Positions 26,178-35,226 are shown, counted from the first letter of the stretch. The stretch: DNA of 64,000 nucleotides from Nocardia blacklockiae (GCF_015477355.1 NZ_JADLRJ010000004.1:248001-312000), one strand, 5' to 3'. Notes: generated by a model from the sequence alone, not told the origin. A program made the numbers and translations.

Positions 26178-28805
26178 TCATGCGGAGGTCTTCTTCAGCC
26201 GCAGCCGCCACCACGTCAGCACCGTCAGCACGGCCGTGATCACCAGCAGCATGCCGATGTCCAGCAGCCAAAAGCCGGCCTTGTGCTGCCAGATCGCGTC
26301 GGGCTGGGCATTGGCGAACAGATAGCGCAGGTCGACCGTCGCGGCGCCGGAGGCGAAACCCCAGCGCGACGGGAACACATACGACAGTTGTTCCAGCACG
26401 ATGCGGTCGGTCACCGGGATCATGCCGCCGGCCATCACCAGCTGGCACATGATCATCACCACCAGCAGCGGCATCACCTGCTCGTTGGACTTCGCGACGG
26501 TGGACAGCAGCAGGCCGATCACGACGCAGGCCACGGCCGTGAACGCCAGATCGAAATACAGCTCCACACTGCCCGACGGGATCAGCGCGCCCTTGCCGGG
26601 CGCGTTCTTGCCGGCCAGCACGATGGCCACCAGCACCGCCGACTGCAACAGCGCGGCGATGCCGAAAATGGCCACCTTCGCCAGCAGGTACGCCGAGGGC
26701 AGCAGCCCCACCGCGCGCTCGCGGAAGAAGATGGGGCGCTCGCCGACCAGGTCGCGCACGGTCAGCGTCGAACCCATGAAGCAGGCGCCGAGGATGAGCA
26801 CCACGAGCAGCTGCTGGGTTTCGCCGCCGCCGTCGAGGACGAACGTGCCGTCGGGCAGCGGCACCGGCACGCCGGGCGCGAAGCCGTTCTCGCCGGGCAC
26901 CACCAGCGACAGCACGCCGAGCACGAACGGCAGCACCACCAGGAACGCCAGATAGCCGCGGTCGGCCAGGATCAGCCGCACCTGCCGTCTCGACAGGGTC
27001 GAGAACTGTTTCCACCCACTGGATTTCGGTGGCTGACCGGAGACGCCGCGCGGTGCCACCGGAGGGGGCGGCGGGGTCGCGGCGGCCTGCCGCGACCGGT
27101 AGTGCGCGAAGGCCCGGTCCGGGTCGGCCGCGACCCGGGCGAAGATGTCGGCCCAGTCGCTGGTGCCCAGGAAATCGCCGACGGTGGCGGGGTGGCCGCA
27201 GAACGCGGTCTTGCCGCCGGGCGCCAGCAGCAGCACCTGATCGCACATGTCGAGGCAGGCCACCGAGTGCGTGACGACGATGACCGTGCGGCCGGCGTCG
27301 GCCAGCTCGCGCAGCATCGTCATCACCTGGCGATCCAGCGCCGGGTCCAGGCCCGAGGTGGGCTCGTCGAGCAGCAGCAGCGCCGGGCCGGTCAGCAGCT
27401 CGAGGGCCACCGAGGCGCGCTTGCGCTGACCGCCGGACAGCTTGTCGACGCGGGTGTCGGCATGCTCGGTGAGCGAAAGTTCCTTCAGCACACCGTCGAT
27501 CACCTGCTGGCGGTCGGCCTTGCTGGAGTCGGGCGGCAGGCGCAGTTCGGCGGCGAAGCCGAGCGCCTGCCGGACGGTGAGCTGGCGGTGCAGCACGTCG
27601 TCCTGCGGGACCATGCCGATTCGGCTGCGCATGGCCTCGTACTCGGCGTGCAGGTTGCGGCCCTCGAAGGTGACCACGCCCGCGGACGGATGCGTCGATC
27701 CCGCGATGAGTTTCGACAGCGTGGACTTGCCCGCGCCGGAGGGGCCGATGAGCGCGGTCAGGGTGCCGCGCCCGGCCTGCATGTTCACATCGATCAGCAG
27801 CTGCTTGTTGCCCTCGACGGTGAACCCGACGCCGTGCACGTGCAGGCCCTGCTCGGTGACCGGCTTCTTGCGGTGCTTGAGGGTCCCCTCCTGCACCACG
27901 AAGTCGACGTTGCCGATGGTGACGATGTCGCGCTCGCGCAACGCCACCCGCTGTTCGCGACGGCCGTTGACGAAGGTGCCGTTGGCCGAGCCGACATCCT
28001 CGAGGACCAGGCCCTCGCTGCCCTTGACCAGACGGGCGTGCCGGCGCGAGGCCAGCGGATCGTTGACGACGATCTGGTTGTCGCTGGTGCGGCCGATGGT
28101 CAGCCCGCCGGCCGGGATCCGGTCGGCGCGCGCGACCGGCGCGGTGGAAGCGCGCGCCCGGATCGGCGGCAGCGCCGAGGTGTCGGCCTTGGTGGTCATG
28201 TTGACGTTCATCGCCGCCGGAACCGGCTGGCGCGGCGGCGAATCGGGCCGCGGCGGCGTGCGGTCGCGGCCGTGCGGCGGTTGCGGGCGCTGCGGCGCCT
28301 GCGGATGCTGCGACGAGGACTGCGGACGCTGCGGCGCGTTCGGCGGCCGCTGCGGCGCCTGCGGGCGCTGCCCGGACGGCGGCTGCCGATAACCCTCCGG
28401 CGGCGTCTGCCCGGACGGCCGCTGCCGCTGGCCCTCGGGCGGCGTCTGCCCACGCGGCGGCGCGGGGCGCTGCGGCGGCGGCGCCTGCCGCGCGGCATCG
28501 GGCACCAGATGCAACAGCGGCCCCGTGATCGCGTCCCCCAGCCGCACCAGCGTCGGACGCTCGATCGGCACCGGACCGGCCAGCCGCTGCGCGTCCACGA
28601 AAACGCCGTTGGTACTTCCGTTGTCGCTCAGTATCCAGTTACTACCCTGCCAAGTCAGTGTCGCGTGCACACGGGAAACCAGCGGGCTGTCGACGAACAG
28701 CAGGACCTCCGGCGCGCGGCCCATGGTGACGTGCTGAGTGGAGTCGAAGACCCGATCGGTTCCCTCATGGCGCACGGTGATCGTCTGCGCCCCCGGTGAT
28801 GACAT
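26178..28805 (-). CDS. FHA-domain ABC exporter (Rv1747-like)
   Basis: An 875-residue fused exporter. FHA domain 1 (about 10-75, GRAPEV...SRVHA), a Pro/Gln-rich linker (105-190), FHA domain 2 (215-290, GRTSDN...SRRHAR), one ABC ATPase (about 310-525; Walker A GPSGAGKST, signature LSGGQRKRAS, Walker B LLLDEPTSGLD), and a six-helix ABC2-type membrane domain (620-870). M. tuberculosis Rv1747 has the same order and is controlled by Ser/Thr kinase phosphorylation read by its FHA domains. ATG 28805 is preferred over 28835 because AGGA lies eight bases upstream. It is divergent from a metallopeptidase gene. Confidence 0.9.
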   Translation of the reverse strand: MSSPGAQTITVRHEGTDRVFDSTQHVTMGRAPEVLLFVDSPLVSRVHATLTWQGSNWILSDNGSTNGVFVDAQRLAGPVPIERPTLVRLGDAITGPLLHLVPDAARQAPPPQRPAPPRGQTPPEGQRQRPSGQTPPEGYRQPPSGQRPQAPQRPPNAPQRPQSSSQHPQAPQRPQPPHGRDRTPPRPDSPPRQPVPAAMNVNMTTKADTSALPPIRARASTAPVARADRIPAGGLTIGRTSDNQIVVNDPLASRRHARLVKGSEGLVLEDVGSANGTFVNGRREQRVALRERDIVTIGNVDFVVQEGTLKHRKKPVTEQGLHVHGVGFTVEGNKQLLIDVNMQAGRGTLTALIGPSGAGKSTLSKLIAGSTHPSAGVVTFEGRNLHAEYEAMRSRIGMVPQDDVLHRQLTVRQALGFAAELRLPPDSSKADRQQVIDGVLKELSLTEHADTRVDKLSGGQRKRASVALELLTGPALLLLDEPTSGLDPALDRQVMTMLRELADAGRTVIVVTHSVACLDMCDQVLLLAPGGKTAFCGHPATVGDFLGTSDWADIFARVAADPDRAFAHYRSRQAAATPPPPPVAPRGVSGQPPKSSGWKQFSTLSRRQVRLILADRGYLAFLVVLPFVLGVLSLVVPGENGFAPGVPVPLPDGTFVLDGGGETQQLLVVLILGACFMGSTLTVRDLVGERPIFFRERAVGLLPSAYLLAKVAIFGIAALLQSAVLVAIVLAGKNAPGKGALIPSGSVELYFDLAFTAVACVVIGLLLSTVAKSNEQVMPLLVVMIMCQLVMAGGMIPVTDRIVLEQLSYVFPSRWGFASGAATVDLRYLFANAQPDAIWQHKAGFWLLDIGMLLVITAVLTVLTWWRLRLKKTSA

Positions 28806-28916
28806 GAGCCGGATCCTATTCGATGACTCGGACATCGGTGGGGGCCGAAGCTGCCCTCTATTACTCTGTATCGGCGACCGCCACCGCTACGTGACCGGCC
28901 CGGGGAGGGAGTGGAT

Positions 28917-30362
28917 GTGCCGAAACGGCAGGTGACCGCGGCGCTGGCCGTATTGGCGCTGGCAGCCGCCCTGCTCACCGCCTGCACGATGACCACCGGC
29001 GGCCGGGCCGTATCGATCTACGACGACCCGTTCAAGGTCGCCGGACTTCCCACCACCGACGGTCCCAGCGGCCCGCGCCAGGGCGTCGCCGACACCCCGA
29101 TGTCGGCCGTCGGCGGCGACCGCGGCGAGATCGACAAGCTGGCGCTCAACGCCATCGACGACATCCAAAGCTATTGGCAGGGCGAGTATCACCACGAGTT
29201 CGAGGGTGAGTTCGCGCCGGTCGGCAAGTTCTATTCGTGGAGCGCGAAGGACCCGAAGGCGCACGAGACCCAGTTCTGCAAGGAGAGCACCTACCACCTG
29301 GTGAACGCGGCGTATTGCCGGCTGGACAATTCGATCGGCTGGGATCGCGGGGTGCTGCTGCCGATGATGCAGGAGAGCTTCGGGAAGATGGCGGTGGTCA
29401 TGGTGCTGGCCCACGAGTACGGCCACGCCATCCAGACCATGTCGCGCATCGTGGGCGCGAAGGATCCGGTGATCGTCAAGGAGCAGCAGGCCGACTGCTT
29501 CGCGGGGGCGTTCATGCGGCACGTGGCCGAGGGCAACGCCCCGCACTTCACCATCAACACCTCCGAGGGCCTGAACAACGTCCTGGCCGCGACCGTCGCG
29601 ATCCGCGATGCCAACCCGGAGGACCCGGAAGCGGTGCACGGCTCGGCTTTCGAGCGGGTGACGGCCGTGCAGATCGGCTTCACCGACGGTCCCAAGGGCT
29701 GCAAGGCCATCGATATGAAGGACGTCAACCAGCGCCGCAAGAATCTGCCGCAGTCGTTCACCAGCGGCGACAACCACGGCGAACTGTCGATCAACAAGGC
29801 GAATCTGGTCGAGCTGAGCAAGGCGATGGCGTCGATCATGCCGGTCCCGCACGAGCCGGCCTACGACTATCACGGGGCCCGGCTGCACTGCCGCAACGGC
29901 GCGGACACCGTCCCGGTCACCTACTGCCCGGCCACCAACACCATCGGCACCGACGTGCCCGCGCTCGCCGAACGCGGCCTGGCGAATACCACGGAGCAGG
30001 ACGGCTTTCCGACCCGCGTGGGCGGCGACTACAACGCCTTCGTGGTGTTCGTGTCGCGGTACGCGCTGGCGGTGCAGAACAACGCGCACCAGGCGCTGAC
30101 CGGAGCCAAGACGGGGCTGCGGGCGGCGTGCCTGGCCGGGGTGATCACGGCGAAACTCGGTGACCAGAACCGCAATCCGGCCGACGGCGACATCACCCTG
30201 TCCCCCGGCGATCTCGACAAGGCCGTCTCGGGCCTGCTCAGCGACGGCCTCGCCGCCAGCGACGTGGAGGGCAACACCGTGCCCAGCGGCTTCTCCCGGG
30301 TCGACGCGTTCCGCGCCGGCGTGCTCGGCAATCAGCAGACCTGCCAGTCCCGCTATTCCTGA
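28917..30362 (+). CDS. Lipoprotein neutral zinc metallopeptidase
   Basis: A 481-residue exported lipoprotein: lipobox LLTAC with Cys23, then a catalytic domain with the zinc motif HEYGH and the downstream EQQADCFAGAF, whose first Glu is the likely third ligand. This is the neutral zinc metallopeptidase family. GTG 28917 is preferred: GGGGAGGGA lies eight bases upstream, while GTG 28911 is too close. It acts outside the membrane. It shares a short divergent promoter region with the FHA-ABC exporter, which suggests co-regulation. Confidence 0.88.
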   Translation: MPKRQVTAALAVLALAAALLTACTMTTGGRAVSIYDDPFKVAGLPTTDGPSGPRQGVADTPMSAVGGDRGEIDKLALNAIDDIQSYWQGEYHHEFEGEFAPVGKFYSWSAKDPKAHETQFCKESTYHLVNAAYCRLDNSIGWDRGVLLPMMQESFGKMAVVMVLAHEYGHAIQTMSRIVGAKDPVIVKEQQADCFAGAFMRHVAEGNAPHFTINTSEGLNNVLAATVAIRDANPEDPEAVHGSAFERVTAVQIGFTDGPKGCKAIDMKDVNQRRKNLPQSFTSGDNHGELSINKANLVELSKAMASIMPVPHEPAYDYHGARLHCRNGADTVPVTYCPATNTIGTDVPALAERGLANTTEQDGFPTRVGGDYNAFVVFVSRYALAVQNNAHQALTGAKTGLRAACLAGVITAKLGDQNRNPADGDITLSPGDLDKAVSGLLSDGLAASDVEGNTVPSGFSRVDAFRAGVLGNQQTCQSRYS

Positions 30363-30474
30363 CCGGGCACGGCCGTGCTGCGGAACGAAGACCCGCCGGG
30401 GTGTCGGTCGACGGCGGTGCGCGGATGGGCGAAGGTGTAACGGATGATCTTCCGACACCGTGGAAGGCGAGGCC

Positions 30475-30762
30475 GTGGCTGAACCGACGTCCGAAGTGCC
30501 CGAACGGTCGTTTCCGCTGCGCCGGCGCGGGCCGGTGCTGTGGTTGCTGGTGCTGCCGGGGCTGCTCTACTGCCTCGCGCCGTTCGTCGCGAACCGGATC
30601 GAACCTCGAATCCTCGGTATTCCCTTCCTGATCTGCTACCTGCTGGCGGTGACCGTCCTGACCGGACCGATCGTCGCCGTGGTCGCGCGCTTCGATCCCG
30701 CCTATCGCGCCGGGGCCGCGGAGTTCGTGCCCGCCGACGAGGACCGCGAGGAGACCGCGTGA
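30475..30762 (+). CDS. DUF3311 membrane protein (symporter partner)
   Basis: A 95-residue protein with two membrane helices (VLWLLVLPGLLYCLAPFV and GIPFLICYLLAVTVLTGPIV) and an acidic tail. It fits DUF3311, the small subunit encoded beside sodium:solute symporters. GTG 30475 has GAAGG seven bases upstream and is chosen over GTG 30460. The stop overlaps the symporter start (GTGA), so the two are made together. Confidence 0.85.
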   Translation: MAEPTSEVPERSFPLRRRGPVLWLLVLPGLLYCLAPFVANRIEPRILGIPFLICYLLAVTVLTGPIVAVVARFDPAYRAGAAEFVPADEDREETA

Positions 30763-32237
30763 CGGCGGACGCGGCGGTGGCCGTCACGCTGTTCGGCGTC
30801 GCGATGGTCGCCACGGTCGCCATCGGGGTGCTGTCGGGCCGCGGCCGCGAGCGTTCGATGGCCGAGTGGTCGGTGTCGGGCCGCGGGCTCGGCACGCTGT
30901 TCGTGCTGCTGCTGATGGCGGGCGAGTCGTACACCAGCTTCTCGTTCCTCGGCGCCGCGGGCTGGTCGTACAGGTACGGCGTGCCGATCTTCTACCTGAT
31001 CGCCTATCTGAGCACCGGCCTGGTGGTCGCCTACTTCGTCGCGCCGCTGCTGTGGACCTACTGCGCCCGGCACCGGCTGTTCTCCATCGCCGACATCGCC
31101 GAGCACCGGTTCGGGTCGCGGCGGCTCGGGGTGGTCGTCGCGGTCGTCTGCACGGTGTTCCTGATTCCCTACGTGCAGTTGCAGATTCAGGGCATGGGCG
31201 TGGTGGTGCACGCCATGTCCTACGGCGCGGTGGATCTGAAGGTCGCCGCCGTGGTGTCGTTCGTGGTGGCCGAGGCGTTCATCCTGGCTTCCGGGCTGCG
31301 CGGTTCGGCGTGGGTGAGCGTGCTCAAGGACGGGCTGGCCGTGCTGTCGGTGCTGTTCCTGGCGATCTACGTGCCGTGGCACTTCTTCGACGGTCCCGGC
31401 GAGCTGCTCGATCGGCTGGTCGCCGAGAAGCCGCAGTGGCTGACCTTTCCCGGGGCCGGGGGCGGCACCTTCGGCGCGGGCTGGTTCGTCTCGACGATCC
31501 TGCTCAACGTGGCGACCATCTGCATCTTCCCGACCACGGTTGCCGGGTATCTGTCGGCGACCGGTCCGACGCCGTTGCGCCGCAACTCCATGCTGCTGCC
31601 GTGGTACCAACTGCTGCTGGTCGTTCCGATGCTGATCGGCGCGGCCGCGCTGTTCGTGGCGCCGGCGCTGTCGAATCCGGATCTGGCCCTGTTCACGCTG
31701 GTCACCGATGCCCTGCCGCCCGCGGTGGTGGCGGTGATCGGGATCGCCGGGGCGCTGTCGGCGATCGTGCCGATGAGCGTGTTCCTGATCTCCATCGGAA
31801 CGCTGTGGGGCCGCACCATTCTCGGCGGCGGCCTGCACGGGACAGGGCGCGCGGCCGGGGTGTCCGATCGCGGGCAGCGCGGGCGGTCGCAGCTGATCTG
31901 TCTCGTCGTCGGGCTGCTGGCGCTCGCGGGTGCGCTGGTCTATCCGGAGGCGCTGGTCAACCTGTCGGTGCTGTCCTATGAGGGCATCGCGCAGTTGCTG
32001 CCCGCCGTCCTGGTCGGGTTGTACTGGCGGCGGCTCACCGCGCCCGGTGTCGTCGCCGGGTTGCTGACCGGCACCGCGACGGTGCTGGTCCTGCACGCCC
32101 TCGGCCGCGACCCGCTGTACGGGATCAACGGCGGACTCGTCGCGCTGGCCGCCAATCTGGTTGTCGCCGCGACCGTCTCGACGGTGTTCCCGCGGATATT
32201 GACCGGGCGATCGGAGCACGGCATGGTGGGGCGATGA
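30759..32237 (+). CDS. Sodium:solute symporter (SSS family)
   Basis: A 492-residue integral membrane protein with about 13 helices and SSS-family features: SVSGRGLGTLFVLLLMAGES near the N-terminus and SYEGIAQLLPAVLVGLYWRR near the C-terminus. It imports an organic solute with sodium. Pairing with a DUF3311 protein is common for actinomycete members of this group. The GTG start overlaps the DUF3311 stop, and the 3' end overlaps the LigD-type gene by ATGA. Confidence 0.9.
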   Translation: MTADAAVAVTLFGVAMVATVAIGVLSGRGRERSMAEWSVSGRGLGTLFVLLLMAGESYTSFSFLGAAGWSYRYGVPIFYLIAYLSTGLVVAYFVAPLLWTYCARHRLFSIADIAEHRFGSRRLGVVVAVVCTVFLIPYVQLQIQGMGVVVHAMSYGAVDLKVAAVVSFVVAEAFILASGLRGSAWVSVLKDGLAVLSVLFLAIYVPWHFFDGPGELLDRLVAEKPQWLTFPGAGGGTFGAGWFVSTILLNVATICIFPTTVAGYLSATGPTPLRRNSMLLPWYQLLLVVPMLIGAAALFVAPALSNPDLALFTLVTDALPPAVVAVIGIAGALSAIVPMSVFLISIGTLWGRTILGGGLHGTGRAAGVSDRGQRGRSQLICLVVGLLALAGALVYPEALVNLSVLSYEGIAQLLPAVLVGLYWRRLTAPGVVAGLLTGTATVLVLHALGRDPLYGINGGLVALAANLVVAATVSTVFPRILTGRSEHGMVGR

Positions 32238-33196
32238 GCAGCGCCGAGACACGCCTGGGCGTGTCGCTGACCAATCTCGACAAGCCGCTGTTCGACGGCG
32301 CCGACGCCACCAAGCGCGATCTCCTGGACTATCTGGAGTTCGCCGGGGAGCGCCTGGTGCGCGGGTTGCGGGCGCGGCCGCTGTCGGTGGTGCGCATCCG
32401 GCCCGGCCAGGAACCGTTCATGCAGAAGAATCTGCCCAAGTACACCCCGGACTGGGTGCCGCGGGTGACGATCTGGGCGGAGAGTTCGCGCCGCGAGGTT
32501 ACCTACGCACTCTGCGACGACGTCCGCACGCTGCTCTGGTTCGGCAACCAGCGCGCGATCGAATACCACCCCACCCTGCTGCTCGCCGACCACAGCACCG
32601 GGCCGACCCACCTCGTCCTCGACCTGGATCCCCCGCCCGGCGACCACTTCCGCCAGGCCGTGCGCGCCGCCGAACTCGTCCGCGACGCGCTGCGCGCCGA
32701 CGGTCTCGCGGGCGCGGTGAAGACTAGCGGCGCGAAGGGGCTGCACGTGTTCGTCCCGGTCGTGCCGGGCACCGGCATCGAGGATGCGGCCGCGGCCACC
32801 CGCGCCGTCGCCGCCCGGGCCGAGCGGCTCGATCCCGCACTCGCCACCACGGCGTTCATCCGCGACGATCGCGGCGGCAAGGTGTTCCTGGATTCGACCC
32901 GCGCCGGCGGCGCGACCGTCGTCGCCGCCTACAGTCCGCGCGTGCGGCCGGGCGCGACCGTGTCGTTCCCGCTCGCGTGGTCCGACCTCGACCGCGTCGA
33001 CCCGCGCGAGTTCACCCTCCGCACGGCGCCCGACGCCCTGGGCGAGGCCGACCCGTGGCGCGCCGAGATGCCCGCACCACAGGAACTTCCGGCCGATCTC
33101 GTCGCGGAAGGGCACACCATCCCGATCGCCCGCGTGCAGGCCATGCACGAAGGCAAGCGCCGCGCCCGCGCCCGCCGCGCCGGCACCGATTCGTGA
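32234..33196 (+). CDS. LigD-type primase-polymerase domain protein
   Basis: A 320-residue stand-alone polymerase domain of the archaeo-eukaryotic primase superfamily, as in LigD. The catalytic acid pair is in HLVLDLDPPPGD, followed by KTSGAKGLHVFVPV and the C-terminal basic tail. Such PolDom proteins add nucleotides during end joining or gap filling; M. tuberculosis has several without ligase fusion. Its ATG overlaps the symporter stop (ATGA). That coupling to a transporter has no obvious functional sense and may simply reflect compaction. No ku or ligase gene is nearby. Confidence 0.9.
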   Translation: MSSAETRLGVSLTNLDKPLFDGADATKRDLLDYLEFAGERLVRGLRARPLSVVRIRPGQEPFMQKNLPKYTPDWVPRVTIWAESSRREVTYALCDDVRTLLWFGNQRAIEYHPTLLLADHSTGPTHLVLDLDPPPGDHFRQAVRAAELVRDALRADGLAGAVKTSGAKGLHVFVPVVPGTGIEDAAAATRAVAARAERLDPALATTAFIRDDRGGKVFLDSTRAGGATVVAAYSPRVRPGATVSFPLAWSDLDRVDPREFTLRTAPDALGEADPWRAEMPAPQELPADLVAEGHTIPIARVQAMHEGKRRARARRAGTDS

Positions 33197-33311
33197 ACGG
33201 CGTTCACCAATCTCCGTGCGACACAATCGGTCCGGCGACCAGTATGTAACCGCGGCGATTAAAAACTTGCGTTACGGTTTGTCTGACAATTTACTGGGTA
33301 ATTGCCATACC

Positions 33312-33356
33312 ATGCGCGAGCATCGCCCGCCAGAACTGGCGGAGCGCAACCACTAG
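33312..33356 (+). CDS. 14-codon short ORF upstream of a 42-codon ORF
   Basis: The frame MREHRPPELAERNH ends with TAG, and that stop forms part of the AGGAG ribosome binding site of the next small ORF. A perfect 16-base palindrome lies inside it. No clear ribosome binding site precedes it. It could be a leader peptide; it may equally be chance. Confidence 0.25.
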   Translation: MREHRPPELAERNH

Positions 33357-33365
33357 GAGCGCGGC

Positions 33366-33494
33366 ATGTTCGATATTGCTCACCGTCGAGCCCGGCTCGA
33401 CGCGGATACGCAACGCATCACACCTGCGCCGATCGCCGGCGACGCCGACAACGCTCGCAATGTCGGACAATTCGCGGACAAATTTCTCACTTAG
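33366..33494 (+). CDS. Putative 42-residue small protein
   Basis: ATG 33366 follows AGGAG by six bases, and the frame encodes MFDIAHRRARLD...NVGQFADKFLT, a soluble, charged peptide without signal or membrane helix. Codon use is GC-rich at third positions. I do not recognise it. The good ribosome binding site supports translation. A terminator-like hairpin follows before the glycosyltransferase. Confidence 0.45.
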   Translation: MFDIAHRRARLDADTQRITPAPIAGDADNARNVGQFADKFLT

Positions 33495-33556
33495 CGCCGT
33501 TCATTTGATGTGAGACTTCTACTTCTTTTTCCCGTATGAATCCTGGATCGTGAGCT

Positions 33557-33578
33557 CCGGCCGTTTCCCGACGGCCGG
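33557..33578 (+). terminator. Hairpin before the glycosyltransferase
   Basis: CCGGCCGT (33557-33564) pairs perfectly with ACGGCCGG (33571-33578) around a TTCCCG loop. It lies between the 42-residue ORF and the glycosyltransferase transcript. It may be a terminator for the small ORF or an attenuator in a shared leader. Confidence 0.5.
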
Positions 33579-33630
33579 TAGTTCTGGGTTGTCTCAGTGC
33601 ACCTGTTCACAACGACTGGAGGGCAGTGCG

Positions 33631-33672
33631 GTGAATGCTGGGGAAGCACGAAGCCTGCAGCGCCGACAGTGA
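33631..33672 (+). CDS. 13-residue leader-like ORF
   Basis: GTG 33631 follows GGAGGG by seven bases, a strong ribosome binding site. The frame reads MNAGEARSLQRRQ and stops at 33670-33672, overlapping a GTG (33669) that opens the LTP-module reading frame. This looks like a short leader coupled to the next frame. Alternatively the ribosome binding site serves a longer in-frame start upstream. Confidence 0.35.
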   Translation: MNAGEARSLQRRQ

Positions 33673-33938
33673 ACGAACCAGTGCAGCCGTCGCCGGGCGC
33701 CGATACCGATCTCTGGCTGGCGCAATATCGCGACTGCGGCTGCGAACCCGTGGGATTGACGCCGGAGAAGGCACGATTCGTGCTGACTGTGCACGCCGGC
33801 CACGGTCCCGGATGCCATTTGTACCTCGCCGCGTCGGCGTATCTGAGCCGCCCGGTCGAGGTTCCGACCGACGCCGTCACGACCACGCCACACCGACGCG
33901 ATTCGGTCACCCCCGCACACCATCGAGGAGGAAGCACC
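33669..33938 (+). CDS. LTP-motif small module, in frame with the glycosyltransferase
   Basis: From GTG 33669 the frame is open without a stop into the glycosyltransferase ATG at 33939, so this is either an N-terminal extension or a separate product formed some other way. It encodes DTDLWLAQYRDCGCEPVGLT followed by PEKARFVLTVHAGH and GPGC. This aligns with the free-standing small protein at 36562-36738 through the pattern C-x-EP-x2-LTP-x-KA, then His, Cys and an Ala-Ala pair. Third positions are GC-rich. A role in metal or cofactor binding is possible from the Cys/His residues, but unproven. Confidence 0.5.
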
Positions 33939-35123
33939 ATGAGCAGTACCCTGTCCGGCACCGATTCGATACTCGATCAGCTGCGTGGATCCGGCTCACC
34001 ACTGCATATCGTGATGGTCGCCCCGCCGTACTTCGAGGTGCCACCGGCCGGCTACGGCGGCGTCGAGGCTGTGGTCGCACAACTCGCCGACGCTCTCGTC
34101 GACTGCGGGCATCGGGTCACGCTGCTCGGGGCGGGTCGCCCGGGGACCAAGGCCGATTTCGTGCCGGTGTGGGACGACATTCTCTCCGACCGGCTCGGCG
34201 AGCCTTTCCCGGAGGTCCTCAACGCACTCAAGGTGCGGCGCGTGGTCACCGAGATCGCGCAGAAGGACCGGATAGACATCGTGCACGACCACACTTTCGC
34301 GGGACCATTGAACGCGCCGATGTACAAAGCGCTCGGAATTCCGACCGTGGTCACCGTGCACGGACCGGTCGACGGCGATCCGGGCGAATATTATCGGGCG
34401 CTCGGGGACACCGCTCACCTGGTCGCCATCAGCGACCGGCAGCGCAGCCTGGCGACCGAGTTGAATTGGCTCGGCCGGGTGTACAACTCGATTCGTCCGA
34501 GCGAATTCCCGTTCCAGCCGGAGAAGCAGGACTTCGGCCTGTTCCTGGGCCGCTACGCCCCGTACAAGGGCCCTGATCTGGCGCTCGAGGCGGCACATGC
34601 CGCAGGAATTCCGCTCGTGCTGGCGGCGAAGATGAACGAGCCGCCGGAAAAGGCGTATTTCGAACGTTCGGTGCGGCCGCTATTGACCGATCGGGATCTC
34701 GTTTTCGGTGAGGCCGACTCGGTTGCCAAGAAGCTGCTGCTTTCCCAGGCGCGCTGCCTGCTGTTCCCGATTCGGTGGGAAGAGCCGTTCGGCATCGTCA
34801 TGATCGAGGCGATGGCCTGCGGCACACCGGTGGTGGCGCTGCGCGGCGGCGCCGTCGACGAGGTCGTCGAGCACGGCGTCACCGGCATCGTCTGCGACGA
34901 TCCGGCCGAGCTGCCCGCGGCCATCGCGGCGTCGGCCGATCTCGACCCGGCCGCGTGCCGCCAGCGCGTGCTGGAGCGCTTCTCCAGTGAGCACCTCGGC
35001 GCGGGCTACGAGGCGGTCTACTACGCCGCCCTCGAATCCGCGGACCTGCCGCGCATCCCCGCCGCTATCGCCGCCGGGCGCCGGCGCGGCGGGCGCACCC
35101 TCTCGGTGGCCAGCAACGGCTGA
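33939..35123 (+). CDS. Family-4-like glycosyltransferase
   Basis: A 394-residue GT-B fold glycosyltransferase. The N-terminal Rossmann domain has the glycine-rich loop PPAGYGGVEAVV, and the C-terminal domain has the EX7E motif EEPFGIVMIEA with the following GTPVVALRGGAVDEVV, typical of GT4 enzymes using nucleotide sugars. ATG 33939 has a strong GAGGAGG site. A longer in-frame form from GTG 33669 (484 residues) is possible. The acceptor is unknown; related actinomycete enzymes act on lipids or small sugars. It ends at a perfect hairpin terminator. Confidence 0.87.
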   Translation: MSSTLSGTDSILDQLRGSGSPLHIVMVAPPYFEVPPAGYGGVEAVVAQLADALVDCGHRVTLLGAGRPGTKADFVPVWDDILSDRLGEPFPEVLNALKVRRVVTEIAQKDRIDIVHDHTFAGPLNAPMYKALGIPTVVTVHGPVDGDPGEYYRALGDTAHLVAISDRQRSLATELNWLGRVYNSIRPSEFPFQPEKQDFGLFLGRYAPYKGPDLALEAAHAAGIPLVLAAKMNEPPEKAYFERSVRPLLTDRDLVFGEADSVAKKLLLSQARCLLFPIRWEEPFGIVMIEAMACGTPVVALRGGAVDEVVEHGVTGIVCDDPAELPAAIAASADLDPAACRQRVLERFSSEHLGAGYEAVYYAALESADLPRIPAAIAAGRRRGGRTLSVASNG

Positions 35124-35160
35124 CCGCCGCGACGGTCTCGGCCGCGAGTACCGTGCGCGT

Positions 35161-35182
35161 CCGGGTCGGGAAACCGACCCGG
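35161..35182 (+). terminator. Hairpin terminator after the glycosyltransferase
   Basis: CCGGGTCGG (35161-35169) and CCGACCCGG (35174-35182) pair perfectly around a GAAA loop, 37 bases beyond the stop. There is no T-run. Confidence 0.75.
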
Positions 35183-35226
35183 GCGCGCGGTCGGGTAAAT
35201 TCCGGCAAAACGGTCGGAGGGCTGTC

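Larger units (their letters stand above)
33197..33596. other. Region with small ORFs before the glycosyltransferase
   Basis: No long gene. It contains AT-rich promoter-like DNA (33245-33310), two short ORFs with the second carrying a good ribosome binding site, a 16-base palindrome (CCGCCAG-AA-CTGGCGG, 33327-33342), and a hairpin at 33557-33578. The rest shows nothing I can assign. Confidence 0.6.
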
